NCBI GenBank assembly: GCA_900404475.1
Contig: OUQQ01000053.1
Coordinates: 1-54,061 of the forward strand
From: Spongospora subterranea
Lineage: Eukaryota > Endomyxa > Phytomyxea > Plasmodiophorida > Plasmodiophoridae
Length of the DNA: 54,061 bases
Direction: 5' to 3'
Made by a program: the position numbers and the translations under genes. Each line of letters begins with the position of its first letter. The first letter of the stretch is position 1. Below are positions 40,869-52,638 of this stretch, piece after piece. The notes under the pieces are model-generated. The model made no database searches and had not been told where the DNA came from. It saw nothing but the letters and a program-made list of their open reading frames with translations.

Positions 40869-43791
40869 ATATATTATGGCTGTATTGATTTTAGTTTGAA
40901 CGAACTCACTACAAACTTTCTCGCAATTTCTGGTATAGGAACTCAAGAATACTAAGTTGGTAATAAGCGAAAACTAACAGATCTTCAACAAACGATGATT
41001 GATTAACCAAAACTGAGCAGCCCCTGCTTAAACGCTTTAGCAGCTTACTGCAGCATCATAGCAATAGTGATTTGATATCGGAAGGCAACGCTGGGGGGAC
41101 ATCCACTGCTAACAGTTTTGCATAGCACGATATGAACTCGTCTGGTAGAATCTATGCACCGCATCGGTCTAATTTGACGAGCAATTCTCAGAACAGGTCG
41201 CACACATCGGCAGTGCTCCTCTCGTGCCAACGACCTGCACGGAAATTCCCATGGGAATCATTTTTTCTTCTTCTTAGCAGGCTGCAACGTTGCCTTGATT
41301 GTTTCCGCCGTTTGTCAGGTAACGGACGACGCTGCCGCCTGGACGGTATGGGCTGACTTTCAATTCATTGATCATCGCTCGACGATGATCAACATGTGCT
41401 CGAAATGTGTCGATTCGCTCGAAGATTGAAATCGGGTATGTCGTCCGTTGATACTCAACCAATGAATGCCATCGTAGGACTGGTCGCGTCATCCCATCGT
41501 GATATAAACGGCGACTGTGCACGAACATGTGGCCTGAGAAATGGGCTCTGCAATTGATAGAATAGATCACAGCTTCCTTATCCCCGACAATCATGTTTCG
41601 AACGGGCTTTTCTATCATCTGTGATTCATTGCTGTCGCCAACCGGACATGCGATGTGTAGCAGTACGGGATGAGATGATGTCTCGGAATAATAACGACGT
41701 GTTCCGGCGCAGCAAAATTCCTGGCCGACATTGCTGAGGTTTTCGCTAAGAACGGTCTGAGGACGAAACGGCCTCAACCGGTTTGTTGGTCATGCGCTCG
41801 TCTGTGAATATAATTCCACAGGGAGAGTTGTGCTGGAAAAACAAGCTTCCAGAGACTCTTGCACAAACCGCTTGCATTATGGTGGTGGACACTTGAGTGA
41901 AGAGCTCACTGACGGCACCGGTTTCAGGCGCTGCCGGGAACCGGGCAGAAATCCGATCCACATCGCAATTCGAAGGACGTCTTGATTTGAACGAAGCAGG
42001 ACATCCATCACAGAGAGTGCTTTCTACGGAGCCATACAGGTTGTGCTCGTCAGTTTCTGGTTTTCCGAGGACGGTAGTACACCAGTTCAATCGCGCCCTC
42101 CTTCGCCTCCAGTAACACCATAACTTTCCGAAGGTGATCGATCTCTGCAACCTCTGGCAACCCGCCGAGAATCGCCAATCAGGCCGCAGGAATGTATCGG
42201 TGGCGACTTTCAATCCCGCGCTCCGAAAGCTACATCGCTGAGTGTCTAGACCACTCTTACAGATACGTGCTACAGGCGGGATTGGATTATTCCATGGCCT
42301 TATAGGGATGCCACTTCGGTATGCTCAAGGCTGCGTCGAAGAAGACGCCAATGATGGATGCCCTCCTGATACAACGGATGAGCTGGTCACGCGCACGAAG
42401 CGTGTCGGCAGACCCAAGGGGGCACGGAACTTGCAGCCAGGCATCACTTCCGACATGGATGCCAAAATTATCAAGGATTCAAGGCCATCAACACATGCGC
42501 GATGGATAATGGCCTGATTGGCTAATCAGTACGTTGAAAATGCGGCGGGTTGTCAGAGGTTGCAGACACTCGATCACCTTCGGAAAGTTATGGTGTTATT
42601 AGAGGCGAAAGAGTATGATTGGGCTCGATTTGGACTGGTGCACTACCGTACCGTCCTCGGGAAACTGGCGAACACGACCTGTATGGCTTCGTAGAAAACA
42701 ATCTCTGTCATGGATGTCCTGCTTTATTCGATTTCAAGACGTCCTTCGAATCGCAATGTGGATCGCATTTCTGCCCGACTCGGTTCATAGATGATTCAAA
42801 AGCCCATTCGAAACATGATTGTCGGGGATAAGGAGTACGTCCTGGCCGCTGTGATCTATTCTGTCAACCACAAAACCCACTCAGGCCACATGTTCGTGCG
42901 CGGCCGACCTTGATGACGAGACAAAGTCCAACGATGGCATTCATTGGCGGAGTATCAACGGACGACATACCCGATCTCGCACATCTGGTATCTTCGAGCC
43001 AGTCGAGACATTGCCAATACCCTGTTCATCGTCGTCGAGCGATGATCAATCATGTGAAAGTCAGACCAAACCGTCCAAGCGGCAGCATCGTACATCAACT
43101 CCCGTTCAAACGGCGGAACAGTAAAGGCGAAGTTGCTGCCTGCCAAAAAGAAGCAACAAAAAGGTATCCGATGGGCATTTCTGTGCAGATCTTCGGCACG
43201 AGAGGAGCATTGCCGACATGCGCGAGTTGTGCCAAAAAATAGGGCGCGGCAACAATAGAATTGTGCATCGAAAATTGACCGATGCAGTTCATAATCTCTA
43301 TCAATCCAATTTTATACCTTACTAATGGAACTTGTTTGCAGTAAATGTCGCCCCAACAGATGATGTCGCTGCCTTTCGATATCAAATAACTTTTTGATAG
43401 GATGCTGCAGTCAACCGCTAGGGCGTTTTCAGGGGCTCCTCAGTTTCGCTTGATAGATCATCGGTTTTGTCGAAGATCTGTACGTTTTCGCTGTGTCTCG
43501 ATTGGCTCTGATGTACCAGAAACCTTGGCTAGACAATGGGCCTCAACCATCACTTTCGTATCGTCTATATCAATCATTTACCAACGAACCATTACTTGAG
43601 TTTTCGTTCACACCAAGAGAAAACTGGGTGAGTTCGTACTAAATACACAGTGTATTTATCTGTCTGTAGAGTGTGTTAAATACCATCTATTTCTTGAGTT
43701 CCTCAAATGAAATACTACCATCTGTTGTGAGTTGAATTCCTGCATTTGTTGGCCATGTGTTTATCTGAAAGATATTAAGAATTAATATTCA
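40869..43791. mobile_element. Inverted pair of decayed transposon-like copies
   Basis: The left arm (about 41277-42180, read on the minus strand) and the right arm (about 42540-43150, read on the plus strand) are homologous, roughly 80% identical by eye. Shared blocks include GGCGGGTTG.CAGAGGTTGCAG, ATCACCTTCGGAAAGTTATGGTGTTA, CGAAACATGATTGTCGGGGA and CAGGCCACATGTTCGTGC. The right arm lacks about 290 nt present in the left. Conceptual translation gives C..C-type and H-rich stretches (CCAGTRRYY..., GHMFVHSRRLYHDGM) of a kind seen in USP-like domains carried by some fungal and protist transposons. Both arms have stops and frameshifts, so they are not functional. The remaining flanks (40869-41276 and 43151-43791) show no gene. 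Confidence 0.65.
42242..42517 (+). pseudogene. AT-hook-bearing fragment between the inverted copies
   Basis: A short open frame in the spacer of the inverted pair contains ELVTRTKRVGRPKGARN. KRVGRPKGARN is a textbook AT-hook (GRP core flanked by basic residues), common in transposon-encoded and chromatin proteins. No start context, splice sites or continuation were found. It is best read as a fragment of the same element. Confidence 0.4.
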
Positions 43792-45792
43792 CTAATTTTT
43801 TGGTTTGAATCGACGTCTCCAGTTTTCCAGCTCATCCATGATATGCTGTGTGACGCTTGGGGAACATCCTGCTTCCCTTGCGGAAGCGATGTCTCGTTCT
43901 TCAATTGTCACTGCGTTGATGTCACGTCCAAGCGCGCACAGTCCCGCCTTTTGCACCAACGACATCAGGTCGGCACCTGTAAACCCATCCGTCGATTCGG
44001 CCAGCGCCTGTTCGTCGATCCGCCCATCAATGGCGACTTTCGATCGCAGACGGCGAATAATGGCGAGACGTCCGACTAGATCTGGAGGGGGAACCAGCAG
44101 CACACGGTCGAATCGGCCAGGGCGCAACAGCCCTTGGTCGATCATGTCGGGGCGATTGGTGGCGGCCAAGATGAACACGTTGGCTGGGCTGGAGTCCATC
44201 TCCGACAGCAATTGCACCAACAACGTACTACTCGTCCCCGTTTCCCGTACGCCGAACATGGCCTGGAACTCGTCGAAGAACACGACACAGGGCGCGGCTG
44301 ACTTGGCCTTGACGAAGACGCCCCTGAGATAGGCTTCAGACGCGCCGACCTCGCATTTAATCAGGTCGGAGATCGAAACCGACACGAAGTTGCAGCACGA
44401 TTCTGTGGCGACAGCTTTGGCGAGCATGGTTTTACCGGTTCCGGGTGGCCCATAAAGCAAACAGCCTTTGATTGATTGGATTCCTAAACGGGCGAAGGCG
44501 TCGGCATTCTCGAGCGGCAACTGCACGAACTCGCGAAGCCGTTGCTTGGTCTGGGCGAGTCCACCGATATCGTCCCAGTGAGTATTCGGGATCGACACGG
44601 CCGAGTCTGCCAACGCCAATGGCGGCACCGAGCCGATGGCGGCATCGAAGGCGGATGCGGTGATCGTCGACTGTGGACAATGAGCGCGAGCACGATTACA
44701 GATCGCGATGATGTCGGCGATCGTGTGCGCTTGCATCATGATCGCGACCCTGGCCAGGTTGACGTCGGGGGCGATGGGCGAGCCCAGCTGGTCGTGAATG
44801 AGGTGGATTACGGAATCGGTGCTGGAGGGCAGACCCAGCTGGATCCGATCGTGAAATCGCGTGAGGATCTCCGGGTGGATCAGCGACGACGATGGCGCGA
44901 TCACGAGCAGATTGGCGGGAGGGTTGGCAATCACGCTGCACATCGCCAGCATCAGCGGGCGAAGATCGCCGGACAGGTCGACGGCGGGAGGGAACACCGC
45001 AGGGAGGTCGGAGAACGAGACGACGCCACCGAGCGATGACGCCGTGCTCATCTCGAACAGGAACGCGTCCTTGTACGATAAGAATCGATGCGATAATACG
45101 CTGGCGAACGAGATATCGATGTGGAACAAACCCGACTGTAATGACAGTTCGCGGATTCGTTGGAATTTTCCGTTCCCCGGCGGAGAATGAAGGAAGACGC
45201 TGCGGATTGGCTGAGCCCACGATGGAGCTGGCGATGAATCGGAAAGCGACAGCGATGAGATCAACCGCTCTAGGCGATCCGAGCCGGATAGGGGAACCAG
45301 ATTCGGAATACGACCGAAACGGGAGTGATTGAGACCGGCGCACGATAGCGATCGTGATTCACAACGATAGACGGGCGACGACGGGGAGAATTGACGACGG
45401 TCGACGGGGAACTGAGAACAATCGACGACGGCGTGAAGATACCGATGGTCGATATCGGGAAATGAGGGAAATTGCGTTGATGATGGATGAATGTGGTGGA
45501 TTTCGATGGAATGGCGTTCTGGACAGATATATATATAGGTTGAGGGGGTGATTAAACCCCATAAACCAGGATCGACCCGCGATTTCATGTGACGACCGAA
45601 CACGCATAATCGGCTGGACAGACCGGATGGCGACGTGAATTGCAGGTCGGCGTCCGTGTGCACCAGCGATCCGATGCCGAAATAGACGTGCTTGAAATAG
45701 GCCGATGATGGGAGGATGTCAGGTTGATCACTGGCGATGATTAATACGTCCCATGGACAAACATCAGGGAATTTCCCATCGACCGACACCAT
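43792..45792 (-). CDS. Double AAA+ ATPase, PEX1-like
   Basis: An intronless, GC-rich 666-residue protein with two AAA modules. D1 (about residues 170-400) is degenerate: Walker A reads PPGNGKF with no Ser/Thr after the lysine, and no DE Walker B. D2 (about 415-640) is intact: DDIGGL, GPPGTGKTMLAKAVATES, GASEAYLR, Walker B VVFFDEFQ, AATNRPDMIDQGLLRPGRFDR and FTGADL. GASE (not GESE or GQSE), DEFQ like PEX1's DEFE, and DGFTGADL favour PEX1, which with PEX6 recycles the peroxisomal receptor PEX5. PEX1 is normally about twice this length with a long N-domain, which is much reduced here, and D1 is normally active in PEX1. AFG2B (SPATA5L1) or another divergent CDC48-type ATPase is possible. Family certain; subtype moderate. 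Confidence 0.7.
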   Translation of the reverse strand: MVSVDGKFPDVCPWDVLIIASDQPDILPSSAYFKHVYFGIGSLVHTDADLQFTSPSGLSSRLCVFGRHMKSRVDPGLWGLITPSTYIYICPERHSIEIHHIHPSSTQFPSFPDIDHRYLHAVVDCSQFPVDRRQFSPSSPVYRCESRSLSCAGLNHSRFGRIPNLVPLSGSDRLERLISSLSLSDSSPAPSWAQPIRSVFLHSPPGNGKFQRIRELSLQSGLFHIDISFASVLSHRFLSYKDAFLFEMSTASSLGGVVSFSDLPAVFPPAVDLSGDLRPLMLAMCSVIANPPANLLVIAPSSSLIHPEILTRFHDRIQLGLPSSTDSVIHLIHDQLGSPIAPDVNLARVAIMMQAHTIADIIAICNRARAHCPQSTITASAFDAAIGSVPPLALADSAVSIPNTHWDDIGGLAQTKQRLREFVQLPLENADAFARLGIQSIKGCLLYGPPGTGKTMLAKAVATESCCNFVSVSISDLIKCEVGASEAYLRGVFVKAKSAAPCVVFFDEFQAMFGVRETGTSSTLLVQLLSEMDSSPANVFILAATNRPDMIDQGLLRPGRFDRVLLVPPPDLVGRLAIIRRLRSKVAIDGRIDEQALAESTDGFTGADLMSLVQKAGLCALGRDINAVTIEERDIASAREAGCSPSVTQHIMDELENWRRRFKPKN

Positions 45793-47393
45793 CAGGGCAG
45801 TCGATTTCGGTCAACAATCAATCCCTGAAACAATCGCGGCCCGACATGGAGAGAGATGGCCAGACGCCCAGGTCCAGGGCGAGAAAGACGTGGACAACTC
45901 CGGGCAGGTCGGTTGGGCGCAGTCGCACGGGGGGGGCCGCCGCCCTGATACAGACTGGTCGTGTAACATCATCAACCGGACAACTGGTGTAACAGCGCCA
46001 TGACCTGGACCAGGTGCCAGCATATGATGGGCCGATAACGCTTCTTGGCCATCACTCGATGCACCTTAGCGGCGTTGAACGGCAATCGCGATCTGTCGTT
46101 GACATTTTCCCGCGTCCCAGAACGAACACGTTATTTTCGCTATGAACACGCGTTGACGACTTATGATCCCCCGTTCACCGCCAACGGTGCCGCGCCGCAG
46201 GATTGCTGTGAATCGCCACTAACCTCTTGCTCAGAATTCGCAGCTCTGGGCGCGCCCGCAATAGTGCCCGATTTCACCCTGCGTGCCGACATGAACCGGG
46301 TTCCTCTTGGCGTATTCCTATAAAATTAGGGCGAACGGTTCTTGACGTCAAATCATTCTACCTGCCCTGCGTATCGCGTTCCCATCGTCACACGATTGGG
46401 GTTCCGTCCCATGATCGAAGCGGCTAGACGAGATGTTAGATCATTTGGCTTGGTTGAGCCATTTCGGCATGTTTATCGAGTTTGTTCGATATCGAACACT
46501 GGGAGGAATTGGTTCAGCTGTCGATGATCAACCGGCTGTTCCTTGAGCAGTTCGAGAAGAATTTGCAGCTCGCGCGGAACTGCCAAAAGCCACATTGGGC
46601 GAAAGGTGATGGGTTGTCGTCACGACCGGGGGTTTGATGATGAAGATTACAACTGCACACACGGCTGATGATGTTTCTGGTCGCCCTTAACATTGATCAC
46701 ACTACGCTTTGTCGTTGTCTCGCGATTCACGTCAATAAACTGTTCTCATTCACTCACCGCGGTTCGTATATGATCCTGTACTCAGCCAGGTCTGGCGCTA
46801 TCTCAGACCACGCCATGGGATTGGACCGTTGGTCTCGGTCAACCTCCAGAGGGTCGGGACCGCATTATCCTATCGAAATCATCCCCAAGGCGAACAGCTC
46901 CTGCTGCAACCGTTCGCCTAATCGTTTTTCAACATTACGCCAGGAGGGAACTCGTGTTTATGTCGACACCCAGGCTGAAGGCGCCATTAACCCAGAGCTG
47001 CACATTCTGAGCGATGGGGCTAGGGCGATTCACCAGCAATCCTGCTGGTGGTGAACGGGAGTCGTTCCAATGCAGTATCTTGATTATGGAGGGGGGAATG
47101 GCGCCATGTCATGACCAGCCCAGCAGGGTGTCATAATCGTCCGGTGTAGATGGGTTTATATAAATATTCGTGACGATGAATGGTTCGCGCGTTCAGCTAA
47201 TGTAATCGCGACCTGGCCAGAACACGCTGCTTGAAGCTATCGGCGACATCATTCCGGTCGAGCACATCGCCGGCGGTGGGTTTCGCCGCCCTTCTCCTAC
47301 AGAAGCTCCGGCGATCTAATTCATGATCATCATCAGACGACCTGAGTAAACTCCAATATCAATCCCGATCCGACAAACACAACAGAGACACCC
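45793..47393. other. 1.6-kb gene-poor region
   Basis: No gene is supported. Short GC-rich open frames occur on both strands, none with a domain. A stretch near 46790-46910 reads like a broken reading frame on the plus strand but gives no family. The left end is the probable promoter of the AAA ATPase (minus strand). Confidence 0.4.
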
Positions 47394-48504
47394 TCACGAG
47401 AACGATATCGGATTGATTTCCCTCAATCTGCTGTTGAACGTCCCTTTCTGCGGTGGCGTTTTCCTCAGGAATCGCGGCGATTTCCTCGCGTGAATCTGAT
47501 CATAACCTGGCCCCGGTCGTGGCTTAACCGCCGCCACACGCGCCGCTATCCGATTCACGGCCGTATTCTCGCTGTCGTCGTCACTGATCCACCGCCCCAA
47601 ATTCTCCCGGGCGTATAGCGATTTCCTGGCGCGTTCTTCGGCGATTCGCCTCCTGTTCTCCTTATCCGATGGCGTTGGGACGCTTTGTCGCCGGATCGGC
47701 TCCCGAACCATCGCGGGTTTCTGTTGTTTGATCGCCAACGACCTGGTTTTTGGCCATTCCGGTTTAGCGTGTCGATCCTTAAACCAGTGTAAAATGGCGT
47801 TGAACGCGTTATTCGCCGGTTTCATCTGTTCCTCATCAACAGAAACAGGTTCGATTGCCCTCTTCCTGATCGGGGATTCAATGGGCTCTGCCGGCGACAA
47901 TTGTCGTCGGTTCATCTCAAAGATCGGTCGCGTTGGTGGTTCTGGCAATGGTTGCGGTCTCGGCACCGCCTAAATCCAGAACCGACTGTCGGTGATATCG
48001 GTGTTTCAATTCCAAGGGTGAGAGCCATTCACCGGTTCTACGCTGGGCGGATCGTACGCGAGCAAACGCGTGTCTAGATCGGCGCCCAGCTGAGCTGACA
48101 GCAATCGCGCCTTCTCCTCGAGTTTCGCCTCGTATTCCCGTTTGTTTCTCCTGACCTCGCTCTTGTACCGATCGCTGGCGGCGACCGCCTCGCGAACAAA
48201 CCGCTCCTGTAACGACGACAGGCCATCGCGAAACCGCTGAGCGCTCGGGGTCAACACGACGACGATGAACAAAGGGCGAAACAAGAACCTTATCGAGGAC
48301 CTGAACTCGTTCATGTAATAGTTTCGATTCGACCAGTTTCAGATGTTCCAGCTCAACGATGGCGTCCTGTAATCGGTCCTTATCCCGTCGGATCGCCTCC
48401 TCCCTGCCCGACACCACCGACGCCGACTGCTCCACGATCGTGCTGAGATACGGGTCCAGCAGCGGGCGCCGGCGTCGCCCGGCGCCGTCGTCGTCCTGCT
48501 CCAT
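47394..48504 (-). CDS. Hypothetical coiled-coil protein
   Basis: Not recognised. A three-exon gene: 48289-48504, 48033-48236 and 47394-47969, with introns 48237-48288 (52 nt) and 47970-48032 (63 nt), all phase 0. The joints give HERVQVLDK-RFRDGLSSLQ and PPSVEP-AVPRPQP. The first two-thirds is a charged coiled coil (AIRRDKDRLQDAIVELEHLK..., NKREYEAKLEEKARLLSAQL). The last third is basic and Pro/Arg-rich, with ENRRRIAEERARKSL and a C-terminus rich in K, R and P. Length is about 330 residues. No signal peptide or membrane helix. A structural or cytoskeletal role is only a guess from composition. Confidence 0.72.
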
Positions 48505-51500
48505 CGCCCTGGGTCACTATTACGATCGCAGCCGGGTCGTCGGTGTTGTCGCCATGTAGATGGGCGGGGCGCGCCTGTCAATGATGGGATGGGATATACA
48601 CGAGAGATCTCACACAGCCCGACTACACCACCACCCGTCTCGTCGTGTCGTGTTGGCCCTGGGGGGGGTGAGCGGTACTGGCCTGCCCCAAGGCCCATCT
48701 CCCCCCTCTGTGCCGCTATCGCCACATTTCAGCCCATGTCCCGGTTAGGTATCGGCACAGAAAGACGTCAAGTAACTGAGCACCCCGATCCTCGGCACTC
48801 GTCATTGAAAGATTCGTGAACCGATCGTATGTCGAATGATTTTTTCTTTAGGATCTTGAGCCGTCGATGTGGTGGAGACTCAGATCGTATTCGGGCAAAG
48901 TGTTCCAGGAGTTGTTCGTCGGTTATTTGGTCGACTCGACTCATCAAGATACCGAGAGTTCAATATGGCCATCAGCTGGGACACGACAGGGCTAGACCTC
49001 CCATGATTGAGCTTGGAAAGACGTTCTCGTTGTGGACCGAACGTTCCACCGGCGATTTTGTGTGAGTCGTGTTCGCGAATAAATCTGTTAACTGCGTTTG
49101 AATCGAAGCTGAGATTTGCGGTGAATAGCGGTGGGTGCCGCCATTGTTGTTGTGACAGGCGCCTCGCTTTGCTTCAGACGCCCTTGATGAGTTCTGTGGC
49201 GCCGCTCTGTCGATTGCGGTTATTGCGTTTGAGGGCATAATGCTTTGCGATTTGGTTGAGCTAGAAAACGTTTTATGGGACACCTCCGCTTGAGGGCCAC
49301 GACGGACGCGGAAGAAGGAACGAGAAATTTATATTACAGGGATGATTTTAAGAGCGCAGTACAAGCACATCGTGAGAGGTTTGTTGACAAGCTCGTAGGT
49401 CAAGGCTCCATTGAAACGTCTTCGCATCTTCAGGGAGATGGAAAATGAATTATCGAAAGGGTTTGTCAAAATACACCGAAAAAGGGCGCTCTAACCGCAT
49501 TTGACCTGTTGACCAACTCGTCCAACACATCGGGGGAATTCCACAGACTGATTTGCGGAAAACACAGTACATAATTTATTGATTGATTTGGTATCAGAGC
49601 TGTTGCCTATAATACACACCGATAATCAGTAATGGGAAATACGAGGGGTAAACGATGAATTAACGACAGAGGTATCAGACGATTCCGTATCTTCATGATA
49701 TCAATTGAATATGATAATACAGACAATGTAGGTAAGGAATAACGTGATCATCATAATAAAACACACAACAGATCGTGATCAACAACTCACACACACCTGA
49801 CACCGATGGCCAATCGGTCGACAACTACAACGAAACGGGGATCCGAGCCAGATAGACGTTTGAGGAATGACGGTGGCATCAACGGGCCGAGGATTGGCAA
49901 TTGCGGACACCGTCACGGACTTGACAGGGAATGATATTAGCGCATGGTCTCATATAAATTGGCAAAAGGCCATATGTGATCGTTAAAAGGGTGCTGAGCA
50001 ACCTCAATGAGTCGACTTAGTGCGACAGGGTATTGATACAATTATCATCATTGTTTCGGGAGAGTTCGTCGACCCAAAACCAACCACCCGAGATGTGTTC
50101 CGTTGCCCACAATGACCCGGAACGATGCAACCATCCCCAAACACGAGACCCGTTTTTTCCTGAGAGCGAAGAACCCAGTTGAAATCGCTAAAACCTTCGA
50201 GAAGCGGCGCAGTGTCTCTTGTCGACCGGAGAAGATAAATCTCTTTCTTTCAAAACATGGTCCAAAAACACTGATCGCTGACCGAATATATCGCCGAGTC
50301 CCACAGATGGACGTGTCGTCGCTTGGCGAACTCTAAATTCGCCAGTTGTGCAGTGCAACGACCCTGCTGAATATTCCATCGTTCCATGACTACTCTACCC
50401 GCGACACTATTCGTTCTTATTTTTTGTTTGGGCGGACTCGGGTTTAGGGCCGGTATTCTATGGAATGGGCAAAACGATTACAAGGGCATCAATAGGAGGG
50501 GAAAAATAACACGATTGATCCCGTCCTCGTTATGGTCGTGATTGTGGGGAGATATTTAACGAGGTCTCCGAGTTCGAACAACAAATTGTCCGACCTCGCG
50601 TTCTAGGTTCATGAAATATTCAGGTTTTTGTGGGAATGATCAACAAACACGTCGGAGCGACACTCGGCTCCTGCCTGTTGAACTCGTTGATGAACGGTAT
50701 TCGCCAACGGTCGCCGTTCACGACCTGATATCATTGGGCACTTGATGGGTCGTCCTCGCCAGATCTCGCCACCGTTATTCCCATCCCAGGAAAATTTCCG
50801 CACCGATGTTCTTTCCTCAACCGTCGTCTCTTGGCATTCTTCTTCGACCAGGTTAAGGTCAACGCGCCATAACATTGGTGCCTGTGTTGTCGCCATCATC
50901 ATCATCATCCTCCGTATTCAACAGTTCAACTGATCCCAATGTTGTCCGTTTCTGTGTTTTCCTCCACAAACGACAAACTTTGACCAAATCTAGCCACGCC
51001 GGAACCAGGTCGCCCATGAAGCAAAGATACACATCGTTTTTCACTGAATAAAGGGCCGTTTCATGAACACGTTGATTGTGTTCAGGCCCTGGTCTGATAA
51101 ATGGCCAGCTCAACCTAAACTATAAACGGGAACGGGGCGGTATTGGAGCACAGGGTCGATCATTACCACAACCGATTGTCGTGTCTGGTGTTTCGCGACC
51201 CGTCGTCGTCGATCTCCATCCCGATACGGGTCCGACGGCCGAAATTCTCCCGACGTGAACAACTACTAGTTCGCACGCGGGGCGACCGGAGAGTCAATAA
51301 ACAAGAGCTTTGCCATTGTCGTGTCATCACCGACATCATCCGATCATTGTCGGGATCGGGGGGCCAGTTCTGTTGCCGATGGCGACAATCGCGATCCGGT
51401 TTTGAGCTTTGTCCTACGGATTGGGTGTTTTCCATCATTGTTCGATTTCCGATGTATTGTGTCCTGTGGGCTGTTTTACCGCCCGTTTCCCCCCCGAACG

Positions 51501-51623
51501 ATGGGTCACTGCGACGCTGCCCAAATCCTTCACGATCCCGTTTTGTGTCTGGATTTGTGGCGAACCAATACGAAAAAATCAAACACGGTGTATTCTGTCA
51601 TGGAACGAGATTGGGCGCGTTTG
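48505..51623. other. 3.1-kb gene-poor region
   Basis: No conserved gene was found. The left end is the 5' flank of the coiled-coil gene. A CATCATCAT run lies near 50896-50914. A minus-strand frame at 50859-51113 (KNDVYLCFMGDLVPAWLDLVK...) looks faintly protein-like but has no ATG start near its N-terminus and no domain. No repeats or RNA genes were recognised in the rest. Confidence 0.4.
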
Positions 51624-52638
51624 TCAACGGCGAAATATGAGTCGAATGATTGTGTCCTTGAGCTCTTCCACGTCCCCGTCCGACTCGAACACGTCGGCAG
51701 CGGCCAGGATCGACGGGTCCTGATCGATAACCAGGTCCTTCAGCAGCCCTTTCTGGGCCGGCGTGATCTCGCCGGCGTCGCTCAAGTTGGCTACGAACTT
51801 CAGCAGGATTCGCGTCAGGACGAAGCTGCGCGCCCGCAGCTCGTACGGCCCATCGCCGGCCCCGACGTCGTGTTGCGCCGCCGAGCTCGTATAACAGCAT
51901 TGCTCCGAGCAATTATCGCAATTGTTCCCATCGCCCGTCTGTTCGCTGTCGTATTTGTCCTTGGGGCGGATCCTGGTCGGTCCGCGATCGGCGTGGTTCG
52001 CGATGCGCGCCCCGATGAACTCGTTCAGCCGGTCGGCCAGCATCTGCTTCTCGAGCTCGGCCTGCGTGCCCTGCAGGGATGGCGCTACGCTCGGCGCCGC
52101 CTTCAGTATGTTGTTGTCGAGCAGGTGCTGGACGTGCGGGCGGGCGTTGAGTTTGTGTTTGAGGCGGTCGCGCGTGATCGCCTGGTCCAGCGCGATCTGC
52201 GTCGACCGCAGGCGCGGCGCTACGCCGTCGCTGGGCATGTACTGCTGGACCTGATCGGGGCGCGATCGCTGCTGCAGGGCGGCGTTCAGCTTGTCGGATC
52301 GCATGCGGCGCTCGAGGGCGCGGGCCGATGCCTGCAGGGATGGCGCCAGACCGCTGTCATAGGCGATATTCGACTGGACCAGGTCGCTGTAATCGGGGCG
52401 CTGGTTGAACTGGCGATTGACCACGATCCGGGTCAGGTTCCGGTCGAGGACGGCGCGGGCGTCGGCGTGATTCCCGCCCGGTTTCAGGATGTCGCGACGT
52501 TCGAGCTGGTCGGCCGATGGGCGGTTGGCGATACTGTGCTCTAGCGCGTCTGTGCAACGGGGGGTTAGTTGGTCGGTCGATGGGTGAACGGACACGATTA
52601 GGACGACCTTGGATCTGACTGGATTCGGTATCGGCCAT
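51624..52638 (-). CDS. RPEL-repeat (actin-binding) protein
   Basis: A protein with four RPEL-type repeats, which in MRTF and Phactr proteins bind G-actin. Two exons: 52608-52638 and 51624-52549, joined by a 58-nt intron (MADTESSQIQ-DALEHSIANRPSADQL). Repeats: RPSADQLERRDILKPG; RPDYSDLVQSNI; SRPDQVQQYM; and RPHVQHLLDNNILK. The arginine-proline core is kept in each. Then comes an acidic, Cys-containing linker (CDNCSEQCC). The C-terminal domain of about 80 residues (LTRILLKFVANLSDAGEITPAQKGLLKDLVIDQDPSILAAADVFE) is unrecognised but looks folded and helical. No bZIP, SAP or PP1-binding module is visible. A role in sensing actin state is inferred from the repeats only. Confidence 0.8.

Noticed and set aside
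44432..45607. Long Arg-rich open frames opposite and alongside the AAA ATPase
   Set aside because: GC-rich shadows of the AAA gene; no domains.
50560..50600. GAGTTCGAAC, resembling a tRNA T-loop
   Set aside because: No acceptor stem, D-arm or anticodon arm could be paired around it.
50859..51113. Minus-strand frame containing DVYLCFMGDLVPAWLDLVK and an Asp run
   Set aside because: Lacks a proper start and domain; the Asp run comes from a CAT trinucleotide repeat. Left as a possible fragment only.
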